This document shows, in pieces, positions 7,696-21,300 of a stretch of 56,328 nucleotides of DNA. A program made the position numbers and the translations under genes. Source of the DNA: Candidatus Schekmanbacteria bacterium (GTDB lineage Bacteria; CSSED10-310; JACPHN01); contig JACPHN010000181.1 of assembly GCA_016188575.1 (NCBI GenBank), positions 1 to 56,328 of the forward strand, in the 5' to 3' direction. Every line of letters begins with the position of its first letter. Positions within the stretch are counted from its first letter, which is position 1. The notes beneath the pieces are model-generated. The model did not search any database. It was not told where the DNA came from and worked only from the letters and a program-made list of their open reading frames with translations.

Positions 7696-9048
7696 GTGAA
7701 GAAAGTACATGTCGTTTCGCTAGGCTGTCCGAAGGCGCGTGTTGACACGGAGGTCATGGTCGGCCTCCTGCAGCGCGAAGGGTGCACGCTGGTTGCGGAT
7801 CCCGCGGCGGCCGAGGTGATCGTGGTAAACACCTGCGGCTTCTTACAGACGGCCGCGCAGGAATCCGTCGACACGATTCTGGAGCTGGCGCAACACAAGC
7901 AGCAAGGCAACTGCCGGCGGCTCATTGTCACCGGTTGTCTGGTACAGCGGTACGCCGGAGAGATCGAGCCGGAGCTGCCGGAAGTGGATACGTTTCTCGG
8001 GACCGGCTCTTTCCAGCGCATCGCTGCAGCGGTGAATGGGACTTTGCGGCGGCGCAGTTACATCCGGTCCGGGTCGTTTCTGTACGATGAGGAAATGCCG
8101 CGGACGAATACGGTGCGTGGGGCGACCGCGTATGTAAAGGTGGCGGAGGGATGCTCGCGGTCGTGCAGTTTTTGTATCATTCCGAAGATCCGCGGGCGGC
8201 AGCGGTCGCGACCGCTCGACTCGGTGGTGGCGGAGGCGCGGCGTCTGGCGGCGACCGGGGTTGCGGAAATCATTCTTGTCGCGCAGGATCTCACGAGCTA
8301 CGGGACCGACATCGGGCTCGGGCGGGACGGCCTCGGCGATTTGGTGGATGCGCTGGAGTCCGTGGACGGGCTGCACTGGGTGCGACTGCTGTATCTCTAC
8401 CCGTGGAACGTGAGCGAGCGTCTGATCTCGGCCCTGGGTCGCGGCGGCAAGTTGCTCCCCTACGTCGACATGCCGTTGCAGCACATCAACGACCGGGTGC
8501 TCAAGGCGATGCGCCGAAATGTTCTGCGGGGTGAGCAGGAGCGGCTCATCGCGGCGCTGCGCCGAGGCGTCCCTGACTTGACTTTGCGGACCACGTTCAT
8601 CGCGGGCTTTCCTGGGGAGACGGAGCAGGAGTTTGGGGAGCTCTTGTCGTGGGTGCAGGAGGCGTCCTTCGATCGCGTAGGTGTGTTTCCGTACTCGCCG
8701 GAGGAGGGCACTCCGGCTCACGAGCTCCCGGATCAGGTACCGGAGGAGATTCGCCAGGAGCGGGCGAACCTGCTGATGGCGGCGCAGCAGCCGATTGCCT
8801 TGCGCCGGAATGAGGCGTTGCTTGGGCGCGAGCTCGAGGTGCTGGTGGATGGGGTGAGCGAGGAGCACGAGTATGTGCTGGAGGCGCGCCACAAGGGGCA
8901 GGCGCCGGAGATAGACGGCTGCGTGTATTTGTCGTTTGACGAGTACGGCGAGCCGGTGGAGGCGGGGCAGCGGGCGCGGGTGCTGATCGAGGAAGCGACG
9001 CCCTATGATTTGCGGGGGGTGGTGATGGAGGCGGTGGTGGGGCGGTGA
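7696..9048 (+). CDS. rimO: Ribosomal protein S12 methylthiotransferase RimO
   Basis: A 450-residue radical-SAM methylthiotransferase that converts an aspartate of ribosomal protein S12 to its beta-methylthio form. The N-terminal MTTase domain holds the auxiliary-cluster cysteines Cys11 (SLGCPKARVD), Cys47 (NTCGF) and Cys81 (TGCLVQRY). The radical-SAM motif CSRSCSFC gives Cys153, Cys157 and Cys160. A C-terminal TRAM domain occupies about the last 65 residues. The S12-type SLGCPKxxVD opening favours RimO over the tRNA enzyme MiaB. The start is taken as GTG 7696, 40 codons inside the longest open frame, because the conserved region begins there. Confidence 0.95.
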   Translation: MKKVHVVSLGCPKARVDTEVMVGLLQREGCTLVADPAAAEVIVVNTCGFLQTAAQESVDTILELAQHKQQGNCRRLIVTGCLVQRYAGEIEPELPEVDTFLGTGSFQRIAAAVNGTLRRRSYIRSGSFLYDEEMPRTNTVRGATAYVKVAEGCSRSCSFCIIPKIRGRQRSRPLDSVVAEARRLAATGVAEIILVAQDLTSYGTDIGLGRDGLGDLVDALESVDGLHWVRLLYLYPWNVSERLISALGRGGKLLPYVDMPLQHINDRVLKAMRRNVLRGEQERLIAALRRGVPDLTLRTTFIAGFPGETEQEFGELLSWVQEASFDRVGVFPYSPEEGTPAHELPDQVPEEIRQERANLLMAAQQPIALRRNEALLGRELEVLVDGVSEEHEYVLEARHKGQAPEIDGCVYLSFDEYGEPVEAGQRARVLIEEATPYDLRGVVMEAVVGR

Positions 9049-9174
9049 GCGCGGATACGGGGTGCATGATTCCCGTAGGGGTGAAAACTTCCCATTCGGG
9101 GCGGTGATTGCTCGGGGTTGCGGCGCCCCGCTGCGCGCGACATGCCGCCCATCACATCGCTATCTCGCACATTA

Positions 9175-9191
9175 TTGGTGCGTTTCTTGCA
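9175..9191 (+). promoter_or_regulatory. Candidate sigma-54 (-24/-12) promoter
   Basis: TTGGTGCGTTTCTTGCA matches the sigma-54 consensus TTGGCACG-N4-TTGCA with two mismatches and keeps the obligatory 10-nt spacing between GG and GC. The expected transcription start, about 12 nt after the GC, falls at about 9201-9203, exactly where the riboswitch aptamer begins. This positional fit supports the call. Confidence 0.6.
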
Positions 9192-9200
9192 CCAGCACCC

Positions 9201-9295
9201 GCGGATCCGTGTAAAAGGCAAACCACCTGAAAAGTTGGGACGCAAAGCTACGGGCCTTCGTTGGTGCTGCCAACATGGTCGCCGAGCCGCCGCGG
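9201..9295 (+). promoter_or_regulatory. c-di-GMP-I (GEMM) riboswitch
   Basis: The aptamer core is recognisable: GGCAAACC, then a P2 arm closed by a GAAA tetraloop (CCACCT-GAAA-AGTTGG), then GGGACGCAAAGC and ACGGGCC, as in the conserved J1/2 and J2/3 segments of GEMM-I. A further hairpin follows (GTTGGTGCTGCCAAC) before the closing region. P1 can form between GCGG at 9201-9204 and CCGC near 9290-9293. It sits about 90 nt upstream of the giant surface-protein start (9387). No classic terminator hairpin with a U-run is visible between aptamer and start codon, so control may be at translation. ON or OFF polarity cannot be read from the sequence. Confidence 0.85.
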
Positions 9296-9386
9296 AAGAC
9301 GCCGCCGTGAGCATTGTCAGGCGGTGATCAAGGCGTCGTTGTGCCGTCCCTTCTCGTCGGGAAGCGACAGAAAGTGAAGGGCAGAG

Positions 9387-12300
9387 GTGCACAACAGCCA
9401 ACGATCAGAGCGCATCCCAAGGAGCGGCGGCGTCGCCGGTTCCACCTTCGTGCCCGCAGTGCGGACGCGGCGCGCCTGCCGGCCGGGTGCGCGGCGAGTT
9501 GGTCTCGTTTCGGCGCTATTGCCGGCGCAGCTCTTGTGGATCGCCGCCGCGGCATCGCTGCTCGGGGCGGTTGTCGCCAGGGCCGAAGACGGGTCTGTGG
9601 CCAGAGTCGAGTACCGTGATCCGCTGAGCGGCCAGGCGCTCGAGCAGTTCAATCTCGACGCTGAACAGCTCATGCTGGCGGTTTCCAGCGCCGCTGGCAG
9701 CTCGCTCGACCTGGTTCCGGCGGCCTCATCAACGATCGTTGCCCGGGATCCGTCGCGGGCTGCCGGACGCAAGACGTATGTCGTGCAGCTCAAGCAGCCG
9801 GCGTTGGTCCGACTCATGCCCCAGGGGATCGCCGCCAACGGTCGGCTCGACCCCCGCGACCGCGAGTCGAAGCTCGCGCACAGTCGCTTTCTGCGCCGGG
9901 ATCCTGACGGCAAGATGCGCGTGATCGGCGAGCTGGCGCAGACGATGGCGCGCGCTCGCGAGTCGATGTCGTTGGAGCGAGAACGGGTTCTGGGCAGTCT
10001 TGGCCTGGCGCGTGAGCTCCCGCCGACGGCATCGCGCCTGGCCGCGAGCGGAGGAAAGGCGGCGGTGGGTGGCGGCGAGCGCGTCGTCTTCGACTACCGC
10101 CTGACCCTCAACGCCCTGGCGTTACGACTGGACGACGCGGAGGCCGCGGCCCTGGCGCAGCACCCGGACGTGGCCGCGGTCGCCGTTGACCAGACGGTTC
10201 GCGCCGTGCTCAGAGACAGCGTACCGCTGATCGGCGCCGATCAGTTTCGCAGCGACACTGGAGTGACGGGGGCCGGCAAGCGGATCGCCATCATCGATAC
10301 GGGCGTCGACTACATGCACCCCGATCTCGGCGGCGGCCTGGGCGCGAGCTACAAGGTGGCGGGTGGCTACGACTTTGTCAACCGCGATGCCAATCCCATG
10401 GACGACCACGGTCACGGCACCCATGTGGCAGGCACGGCGGCGGGCAACGGCCCGGTGCTTCAGGGCGTCGCCAGCGGCGCGCGCATCCTGGCGTACAAGG
10501 TGTTGAGCGCTTCGGGGTCCGGATCGTGGAGTGGCGTCATCGCCGGCATCGAGGCCGCGGCAGACCCCGACGGCGATCCCGACACGCTCGACGGCGTCGA
10601 CATCATTTCGATGAGCCTCGGCGGCGCCGGCAGCCCCGATGATCCCGTGGCGACTGCCGTGGACAATGCCACCGGCGGCGGCATTTTGTCGGTCATCGCC
10701 GCCGGCAACTCCGGACCCGGCTACGGCACGATCGGCTCGCCGGGCGTCGCGGTGACCGCGCTTACGGTCGGCGCCACAGACAAGATCGACAGCCTGGCCA
10801 GCTTCAGCTCGCGCGGTCCCGTCGGCGCCAGTGCCATCAAGCCGGACCTCACCGCGCCGGGCGTGGACATCTGCGCAGCGCAATGGGCCACGGCCTGGAA
10901 TTCGCGGCTCTGCGTGGACGATGAGCACGTCGCGATCAGCGGCACGTCGATGGCGACACCGCACGTCGCGGGTGCGGCCGCGCTCCTGTGGGAGCTCGAG
11001 CCGCAGCTCGGCCCGCTCGAGGTCAAAGCCTGGCTGATGGGCTCGGCTCAGCCGCTGCCCGGCAAGGGGCCATTCGAGGTCGGCAGTGGCCGGGCCAGCG
11101 TGACGCGGGCGCAGGCCACCACCGCGGTCGTAACGCCCGCCAGCGTGGATTTTGGCGCCGACGACGCCGCCGAACCGTTGTGGGAAGTGTCGCGGACGCT
11201 CGTTCTTCGCAACTTCTCGGACGCGCCGGCGCCGTACTCCATCGCGCTCGAGCGCGCGCTGCCCGTGGGGCTTTCGCACGAGATCGTGCCATCGATCATC
11301 GAGCTCGCGCCCGGAGAGGCCGCGCCCTTCATCCTCACGCTGCAGGTCGACAACACCGTTGTTCCCGACGCCACCAGCCCTCCTTATGCCTACTACGGAG
11401 CCATCTCCGCCATGCCTACCGGCGTCGGACCCGGCCAGGCAGGTGCTCTGCGCGTCCCCTTCAGCTTCATCAAGAGCCCGCGCCTCATCATCCATTATGA
11501 CGAGGCACCCTATGCCACCTTCATTCACGACCGCGACCGCCAGTGGCTGTTTATCTCCTATCCGTGCAAGGACCTCGTCGTACGCTTGCCCGGTGGCACC
11601 TGGGACGTGGTTTCGCTGTTCTGGAGCAATCGCGTTGTCGTGCGCGAAGGGGTCCTGGTCAGCAACGTGACCGAGATCCCGGTCCATGCCACCGAGGCGG
11701 CATACCAGCTCTCCTGGACCTACAAAAATGAAAGCGGAGGGGTGGTGCCGATTGGCCGGGGGGCTGCCAGCTTCGGGCACCTGCCTTCCGGGCTCAAGCT
11801 GATCTACCTGGGGCTCAACAACGCAGCGTGGCGCTTCAACGAGGTCTCTACCGACTATCGTTTCGACTGGAAGTTCGTCAGCGCCGACTACCTCATGCCG
11901 AAAACCTACGCTTTCGCCGATTTCCGCGACGGCATTGTGGCATCCGAGGCGATCACGAGCACCGCGGCTGACCTGCTCCTCACCCGGCAGGTCATTGACA
12001 CGGAGGGAAAGGCCAATCAGGCGTTTGTGCTCGACTGGCTATCCGAAGGGCCGAAGGGCGGATGGTCGTTCACGGGCTACAACATCTACGAAGCATACCG
12101 CGCCGTCCCCGGCAGCGGTGGAACGATCCAGGCCTATCGCAAACCTACGCCTCCAGAGGTGACCTTCGGGTGGGAGTATCAAACCGGCAACCCGTATCGC
12201 GGCGCCCCATTCGATCTTTATTCCGAGCCGCGAATCTGGGAGAGCCCCTATCTGCGCACGCCCGCGGATGCGGCCGGCCATGCGGTGATGGGGCAAGCGG

Positions 12301-15300
12301 TGGCGGGCCAGGACGCCGGACCCGTGGTGAACGAGGGGTTCCCGCTGCTGTTTGCGACCCCGCAGACCCCGCTCTTCCGCATCCAGAACGGGGCCACCGC
12401 CACCGGCGGGCTGGCGCGGCACTGGAACGTATCCTTCGTGAGCTCGTGGCAAACAATTCGCATGCAAGCAGCGGCCGGAAAGCGCAATCTTTTCGTGCTG
12501 GACGGCCGTGAGAACTTCCGGCCGTGGACGGGGCTGTCCTATCGCCTGTACAGCGAGGTGGGCGCCCTGATCCGCCAGGCGTTGCTGCCGAGCGCCGGCG
12601 GCAGCGGGTATGGTCCGCTGTCCGAGCAGGTCGCGCTGGACGCGGCGGGCAAATACCGGATCGAGCTGACCGATAGCGAGGCCCGCATCGCCGGACGCCA
12701 GGCGCAGCTCACGGTGAGCGCGACGCTCGATACGCGGCTCGGCGATCCAAATCCCCCGACGTTCTCGGCCTTGCAGACTGCCGGCACGGTGGCCTCGAGC
12801 GGCGGCCCGAAGGGCGCTCCCCGGAGCGTATTCGCCGCGAACGAAGTCGTGCGAGTCGGTTTTGCCGTTGCGGATCAGGCGCTCAGCTCCGTCACGGCGC
12901 GTCTCGCCGTCGCCTACCAGCCCGGCGAGGAGGAGCTGGCCGTGCATGCCGAATCCGCTACCAGCAGCGGTGGCACGTACTTCATGGAGCTGCCAGCGGG
13001 ACGGTACGAAGGGTTTGTCGATCTCACGATCGAGGCAACGGACAGCAGCGGAAATTCGTTACGGCACAGCTCGCGACCCGTGGCCTATATTTCCCCGACG
13101 CCGCCGACCGCGCCGGTGGTTACGGATGCCGGGGCCTTCGCGGTGCGTCGCGATCAGCTTACCGCGCAGGCTTATGCCGACGACGCGGAGAGTGGGGTGA
13201 CGAGCTTCGAGGCGGCTCTGGGCTCCAGCGCCGGGGCGACGAACATTGCCGGCTGGCGGAGCTTTGCCGCGACGCCCGCGACCGGACCGGGCGGCGAGCG
13301 CCGCGGCGTCGCGGAGCTCACGTTTACCGGGCTGGCGCTGACCGATGGCGCGACCGTGTTCGTCACGGCCAGGGCGATCAACGGCGCCGGCAGCACCGGT
13401 CCCCAGGCATCCTCCGACGGGGTGGTCGTCGACGCCAGCGCGCCGACTATCGCCTACGTGACCGATCCCGGTGCGTATACCGCGGATGGCACGAAGCTCT
13501 CGGTCAACGCCGCCGCGGCTGACGGCCAGTCGGGAGTCAGCCAGTGGCAGAGCTGCGTGGGAACGCTGCCCACGGCGTGCGATCTGGCAGACTGGACCGT
13601 CCACGGCGCCACTGCCTCACCGGTAGCGCTGCAGCATACCGGCCTGTCGCTCGCCGACGGCGCGCGGGCCTACGTTCAGGTCAAGGCGCGTAACGGTGCC
13701 GGCCTTTGGAGCGCCCCTGCGCCCAGCGATGGGGTCGTTGTCGACAGCTCGGCGCCGGGCGCCGCCGACGTCACGGTCGCCGGTTCCTTCTGGGGATCGA
13801 CGGCGACACTCGGGTTCAGCGTGCGGGCTGCCGATGCGCAGTCCGGCGTGGCGCGCTATCAGATCTGCGCGGGTGCTACCGCAACGACCTGCGATGTGCG
13901 CAACTGGGTCACCGTCGCGTCGCTCGACCCTGCCCCCGGTGCCGACGTCGCTTCGCCGCAGACGCTTACGGGTCTTTCGCTCGTCGATGGACGCCTGGTG
14001 TACATTCGTGCCCGCGCCGAGAATGGAGCGGGTCTCGTCGGTCCGCCTGGTGCCCTGGGTTCGCTGACCGTGGATGCGACGCCGGCGTCGACGCCGCTGG
14101 TGACGGATGACGGGGACTACACGACCAGTCTGGTGCAGCTCCACGCGAGCTGGTCGAGCGCCGACGCGCAAAGTGGCATTGCCGAGTATTCGTATTGCAT
14201 CGGCACCGGCCCGAGCGTGTGCAACGTCGCCGACTGGACCTCGACGAGCCAGGTGGCGGCGGTGACGCGCGGCGGGTTGAATCTCACGGACGGCGGCCGC
14301 TACACCTTCAACGTCAAGGCGCGCAACGGCGCCAATACCTGGAGTCTGGTCGGCTACTCCAACCGTATCATTGTCGACTCGACGCCGCCGGCCGTGCCGG
14401 TTGTGAGTGACAGCGGCGATTTTGCGTCGAGCGCCTCGGGCGTCACGTTTACGGCGACCTCTGGCGATGCGCACAGCGGCATCGCCCGCTATCGATATTG
14501 CCTGGGGACGGCCGCCGGCGACTGCAGCGTGCAGGACTGGCAGACCAGCACCTCCGGCGCCTTCGGCGCTGCGGGCCTGAACATCGCGGACTACACCACG
14601 GTCGTCGCAACGGTCATCGCGGTCAACGGCGCGGGCCTGGAGAGCGGCCCCGGTGTCTCCGACGGCATCGTCATGGACACGCACCTTCCGGTGGCCCCGT
14701 TGGTCACGGACGACGGTGCCTACCAACACGCTCGCGATCGCATGCACGTGACCTGGACGTCCAGCGACGACCCCGCTCGCCTGTCCGGATTCGAGGTCGC
14801 CCTCGGCCGCACGGCTGGCGCCGCGGACCTGCGCGACTGGGAAGCCTGCGGCAAGGTGTTCGAGAAGACGCTGACGGGCCTCGCGCTCGCCGATGGCGTT
14901 ACCGTCTTCGTGGCGGTGCGCGCCACCAGTCTCGGCGGCAGCCGCGGCCCGGCGGGGGCGACGGACGGCATTCTGGTGGACGGCAGCCCGCCGCGCACCG
15001 TGATCCAGACGCACGACCCGTTCACGCCCAACAAGACGGCGCTGTCCGTGACGTTGAACACGGCCGACCCCAACACGCCGGTCGTCGCCTTCGAGGTGGC
15101 GCTAGGGTCCAGCGCCGGCGCGACGGACGTGCTCGGCTGGACGCGCCACGCGGTGACGCCGCGGGTAGGCGTGGTCGAGCAGCTCGTGCAGCTCACCGGT
15201 CTGAGCTTGCAGCAGGGAGTGACCTATTACCTGATCGCGCGGGCGGAGAACGGGGTGGGGCTGAAGTGCGATCCCGGCGCTGCCACGACGGTTGCGGTGG

Positions 15301-18300
15301 ACACCACGCCGCCTGTCATCCAGGAAGTCGGTGACGGCGGTGACTATTCGCGCGACACCAACCGCCTGCAGGCGACGGTGCGCGCGGCGGACGAGACGAG
15401 CGGGCTCGGGGCGCTCGAGCTGTGGGTCGGAACCACCGCGGGAGCGGAGGATGTGCTTGGGCACCAGGCATTTTCCGGCGATCGCTTCGTCAACGGGGTC
15501 GCGTCGGTCTCGCTCACGGGTTTCAACGTCCAGAGCGGCCGGCGCGTGTTCGTGACGGCGCGCGTGCGCAACCGCGCCGGTCTGTGGTGTGCACCCGTGT
15601 CGAGCGACGGGATCACAATTGATGGCACCGCCGCCTCCACCCCGGTAGTGGAGGATGCCGGTGCCTACACGACCAGCGCGACGGCGCTGACGTTCCAGGT
15701 CAGCAGCGCCGATGCTGAATCCGGGGTAGCCGGCTATCGGATCGCGGTCGGGACGGCCGCCGGTCTTGCCGACGCCGTGGCGTGGCGCGCCGCCCAGGGG
15801 CCGTCCATCAGCCTGACGGGGCTCTCCCTGGTGAACGGCCGCAGATTCTTCGCCTCCGCCATCGCCATCAACGGCGCCGGCATCGACAGCCCGAGCGGCG
15901 TGAGCGACGGCATCACCGTGGACACGACCGCCCCCGCGCGGCCGTCCGTCAGTCTGGGCGGGCGGTTCAGCAACGGCTCCGCCGCGACGGTTACGGTCGT
16001 GGCGTCCGACCCGGAGAGCGGCATCGCTCGCTACCGAATCGGGCTGGGTACTGCTCCCGGGCTCGACGACCTGGTTTCATTCCGCGAGGTCGAGACCGCG
16101 GTGACGACGCTTACCGGGCTGGGATTGAGCGACGGGCGGCAGTACTACGCCACCGCGACCGTGCGCAATGGCGCCGGGTCGTGGAGCGAGCCCGGCACGA
16201 GCGGCGCGTGCACCGCGGATTCGCGCGCTCCGGCGAAACCGGTGGTCGCCGCCGACCGCCGCATCAGCACCGATGGCGAAATCGGCGCGAGTTATTCGTC
16301 CTCGGATGCGAGTGGCAGCGTTCTGCGCTTCGACGTCGCCGTCGGCACGGCCAAGGATGTCGCCGACGTGTTGGTGTGGAGAGCGGCGCCAAGCTCCGGG
16401 GCAGTGTTGCTCGGCGACCTCGCGCTGGTCGACGGCACCCGCTATCTGGTGCAGGTTCGCGCCATCGACGAGGCGGGCAACACCAGCGAGACGGGCGTGA
16501 GCGAGCTCGTGCTCGCCGACAGATCGCCCGCGGATCCCGCGTCCGTGGCGACAGCGAGCCGATTCGTCGCCGAAACCTCGCGGCTCACAGCCACGGCGAC
16601 GGCGGCGGACGGTCACAGCGACATCGCGTCGTTCGCCCTGGCGCTGGGCACCAGCGCGGGTGCGAGCGACGTCGCGGCATGGCGTACAGTCGACGCGCCG
16701 GGCGATGCGGTCGTCGGCAATCCCGACACCTTCCAGGCGGGCGTGCAGCGGCAGACCGCCTACACCTTCGAGGGGCTATCGCTGCTCGCCGGCGTCGAGT
16801 ACTACGTCGCGCTGCGAGTCACCAACGGCGCCGGCCTGGTGCGCGCGGTCGCATCCGGCAGCGTGATGGTCGATGCGACGTCGCCGCAGGCGCCGTCGGT
16901 CAGCGATGGCGGGACATTCCAAAAGGACAGAACGGCGCTGCCGTTTGCGGTCGCGGCGCGGGACGACGAGTCGGGAGTGCAGGCACTGGCGTACTGGGCG
17001 GGGACTGCGGCGGGGCTGGCGGATCTCGCGAGCCCGCGCGAAGTCGCGCTCGATGGGGGCAAGACGGTGAGCTGGAACGGCGCCGTGAGCGGGCTGAATC
17101 TCGCGCATGGCAGCTCGTATTTCGTCTCCGCCAAGGTCCAGGATCGGGCGGGCCACTGGTCCGCGGTGGGTGCAAGCGATGGGATTCGCGTGGACGTGGT
17201 CGCGCCGGCGACGCCGGAAGTCACCGCGGACGCGCGCGTGAGCGCGGATCGCGGCATCAGCGGCGCGTATCACGCGCAAGACGACCTGGCGGCAACAGTC
17301 CGCTACGAAGTCGGAGTCGGCACCTCGCCGCTACGGCAGGATGTTGTTCCGTGGCGCGAGGCGCCGGCCGCGGGCCACGTGAGCTTGACGGGGCTCAGCC
17401 TTGCGGACGGCGTCGGCTATTACCTCCTGGCGCGAGCCACCGACGAGGCGCGGAATGTAAGCCCCGCGGGAGCGAGCTCCAAGATCGTCGCGGACACGAG
17501 CCCGGCGACGCCGCTCACCCTTGATGCCCCGAGCTTTACTCGCGATCCGGCGGGGCTCGGCGCGGCGATGTCGGCTGCCGATGCGCACTCCGACGTCGTC
17601 AGCTTTGCCTGCGCGCTCGGCACCTCGCCGGGCGCCGCCGACGTCGCCGCATGGCGGCCGGTGGATGCGTCCGGGACCGCCGCCGCTGGCGATCCCTCGA
17701 CGTGGCAGCCCGGAACCACCCGCACCGCGCAGCTCGCGCTCGCAGACCTGTCGTTGCAGCGCGGCGTTTCATACTTCCTGACCATGCGCGCGGTAAACGG
17801 CGCCGGGCTGGTCGCGCCGCTCAGCTCTGCCGCCATCCGCCTGGACAATGCGGTCCCGGCGACGCCTGTGGTCAGCGATGGCGGCGCGCACACGGCTCTC
17901 ACCAATCGGCTCGACCTGCGCGTCGCGGCGCGGGACGAAGACAGCGGTATCGTCAAGGTCCGCTACCGCGTTGGCACGAGCGCCGGAGCCGATGACGTGG
18001 CGGCCGACCGGGAGGTTGCGGTGACGCAGGCGATGGAGATTTCCTGGCAAGGCGTCGCGACTGGGCTTTCACTCCAGTCTGGTGGGGTCTACTTCGTCGC
18101 GGCCGCGGTCGCGGATGCGGCCGGCAACTGGTCGCCGCTGGGCGCTGCCGATGGCATTCGCGTGGACACCTCCGCGCCCGGTGCCCCCACCGTTACCGAC
18201 GACGGCGAGGTGACCGCCGTCTCCGCGCACGTGCACTTCCGCTTCGAGGGCGCGGATCCCGAAAGCGGAATCGCAGCGGGCGAGGTCGCGCTCGGGTCCA

Positions 18301-21300
18301 CGGCCGGCGGCGCGGACATTGCGCCGTGGCAGGCGCTGCCCGCGGCAGCACTCGGTGCGCACGAGCACACCGTGACCGGACTCTCGCTGGCGAGCGGCAA
18401 GACCGTGTTTGTCGCCGTGCGCCTGACCAACGGCGCCGGTCTCACCGGCGCAGCCGGGACGAGCGACGGCATCCTCGTCGATTATACGATTCCTGTCGTC
18501 GAGAGCGTGGTCGACGACGGCGCCTTTACGACGCGACGCGACCGACTTTCCTTTACCGTTCACACCGCGGATTCCGGCAATACGGTGCGCGAGCTGCACT
18601 ACGCGCTCGGCACGGCTGCCGGCGGGGAAGACGTGGTCTCCAGCCGGGTCATTGAAAACCCGGCGACGACCGAGATGATCACGCTGGACGGTCTGAGCCT
18701 CGCCGACGGCGGTGCTTATTATCTGACGGCGCGCGCCAAGAACGCTCTGGAGCGGTTCTCCGACCCGGTCAGCAGCAATGGCATCACGGTCGATGGCTCG
18801 GCGCCAGGACTGCCCGCGGTGGACGATGGCGGCGCCTACTTCGGCGACGCGATCAACGTCACGGTAACCATCGCGGACCCGCACTCGGGTATCGCCAGGG
18901 CGGAAGCGTGCGTCGGTGCCACGCGCGGGTTGTGTGACGTGCTCACCTACCGCGACTGCATCGTCGGCACGGACGGCAAGATCACGGCCGCCATCGCGGA
19001 TGAGCGGCTCGTGCCTGGAACCGCCTACTACGTCACGGCGCGCGCCATCAACGGCGCGGGCCTGCAAAGTCCCGCGGGCAGTGCGGACGGCATTCGGCGC
19101 GATACAACCGCGCCGCCGGCTCCCACCATTGTCAAACAACCGGCCTGGACGCGCAGCACCAGCCGCATTGAGCTGCGGTTGCGCGGAAGTGATCTCGGGA
19201 GTGGGATCAGCGCCTTCGAAGTCGCGTTCGGCAGGACCCAAGGGGCGACAGACGTCGCCGCGTGGAAGCGCCTGCCCGTGTCTGGAGGCGTGTCGGGCGT
19301 GGATCTGGAAGCCGACGTCGCCTACGATGGGCTGCTCTTGACCCATGGCCAGATCATCTACCCGGCGGTGCGCAGCGTCGATGGTGCGGGGCTGAAGTCC
19401 GGAGTCATCACGGGTGTGGCGATCGGCGTCGATACCATCGCGCCCTCGCCCGCTCAAGCTATCGTCCTGGCGGCTGGTGGGGCGCCGATAGCGCACGATC
19501 CCGAAGTCCCCGTCGAGTGGTCCGGCTTTGTGGACTCGGGTCCCTCCGGCATTGCGGGGTACTACTTTGGCCTGGCCAACGGCGGCGGCACGACGAATGG
19601 CAGCTACACGGAGACCGCCCGCGGTCTCGTCGCTGCCGGCACCAGCAAGACCATCACGGTTTACGTGTGGGCAGCGGATCGGGCGGGGAACATCGGGCTG
19701 GCTGCCAAGGACGCGGTCGAAATCGACCTCGTGCACCCGCAGGCGCCCTGGATTTACCCCGAGCCGACCTACACGGCGGGAACCAAGAACACCCTGCAGT
19801 GGGTGGCGTCGTGCTCGTTCTGCTCGCACAAGCATCTGATCGAGGCCTCCCAGGACGATTTTGCCAGCGTGGCGTTCAGCTCGGGCTGGCTGTCTGCCTC
19901 CGCCGACTCGCGTCCGGCCACGAGCTATGCGTTCACGGGCCTCGAGGACGGCGTCACCTATCGGTATCGGGTGCGCGCGAAAGACGTGACGGGCGACATG
20001 AGCCCGTGGAGCGGCGATCGCACGTCGACACAGGACGATACGGCCCCGAAATCGGGGGCAAAGGCGATTCCGTCGCGCACGGTAGGCGCCATCGTCGATG
20101 TTCCGTTCGAGGCCAGTGACGAGCGCAGCGGGCTATCGCACGTCGAGCTGTACTACTCGCGAGCGGACTCCACGGGCGGCGGCGGTGGTGGTGACGACGA
20201 TGACCATGCCACGTGGTGTGCGCGCACCCAGGGCGGCTGGGGCAGCGAATGCAGTGGCGGCAACGTCGGGTGTCTGCGCGACGCGAGCTTCGCCGCTGTG
20301 TTCCCACAGAGCTTCAGCGTGGGAGGTCAGTACGCCATGACGTTCACCTCCTCGCAGGCGGTTGAGGCGTATCTTCCGGCCGAGTACGGGCCGGGCGTCC
20401 TGACCGCATCGGTTACCAACCCGCTCGCGACGCCGGCGGGCGTTCTTGGCGGCCAGGTGACGGCGCTTGCACTGAACGTCGCGTTTTCTGCCGAAGATCT
20501 GTTGCCGCATCCGCTGCAGAAGCCGCTCGGCAGCCGGCGTTTGCCGGACGGGAAGTTTGCGGGGCTCAAGGTGGACGAGCTGCTTGGCCTGGCGAGCGCG
20601 GTGCTCGGCGGTAACACGTCCCTGCTACCGCCGTTCGGCGCCAGTCTTGGTGACCTGGTCGCGGCGGTCGCGTTTGTAAACGAGCACGATGCGGGCTGCG
20701 ACGCGAGCGGCGGCGCGCCGGCGGCCTTCGGGCCGGCCGAGGAAGCTCCGTCATACGGACCGTTCGTGCGCTATCCGGGCTTCCAGAGGACGAGCCCCAT
20801 CGAATTCGACACGCGCAAGACGGGTGGAGCGGGTCTGTACCGCTTCTACACCGTGGCCGTGGATCGCGTCGGCAACCGCGAGGCGGCGGCCGAGGTCGCG
20901 CAGGCGAGCACGGAGGTCGTGTACGAGGCGACCGTGCTCGTGGTGGACGACGATGGCGACGGTGCGAGCGAATCGGCGGCGGTGGGAGCGCTCATGCACA
21001 CGGCCTTCGTGCCTGCGGTGTGGGACGTCGCCGCGACGGGTCGGGCGCCGAGCGCCGCGGAGCTGACGCCGTATCGCGCCGTGGTCTGGGATCGCGGCCT
21101 CGGATCGCTCAACGGCGACCTCGCCAGCGGCGAAACCGGGCTGTCGGCCGAGTCGCAGGCGGCATTGCAGGGGTACGTCGAGTCGGGAGGCGGAGTCGTG
21201 GCGGTCGGGTCGGACCTGGTTGCCGGGAGCTCTGCTGCTGCTTTCATCCGGCAGCTCTTCCACGCTGGAGCGACGGTGTCGCCCGACCTGGAGGTGGTGT

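Noticed and set aside
9100-9300. tRNA or other structured RNA gene
   Set aside because: The conserved blocks fit the GEMM-I aptamer; no tRNA cloverleaf elements were found.
10122-11780. Long 552-codon open frame on the minus strand inside the giant surface gene
   Set aside because: Opposite-strand shadow in GC-rich sequence; the plus strand here encodes the subtilisin domain with an intact catalytic triad, and the minus-strand protein has no family features.
13098-20040. Recent gene amplification or assembly collapse in the giant repeat gene
   Set aside because: Units are well diverged at DNA level, so they are old and unlikely to be an assembly artefact.
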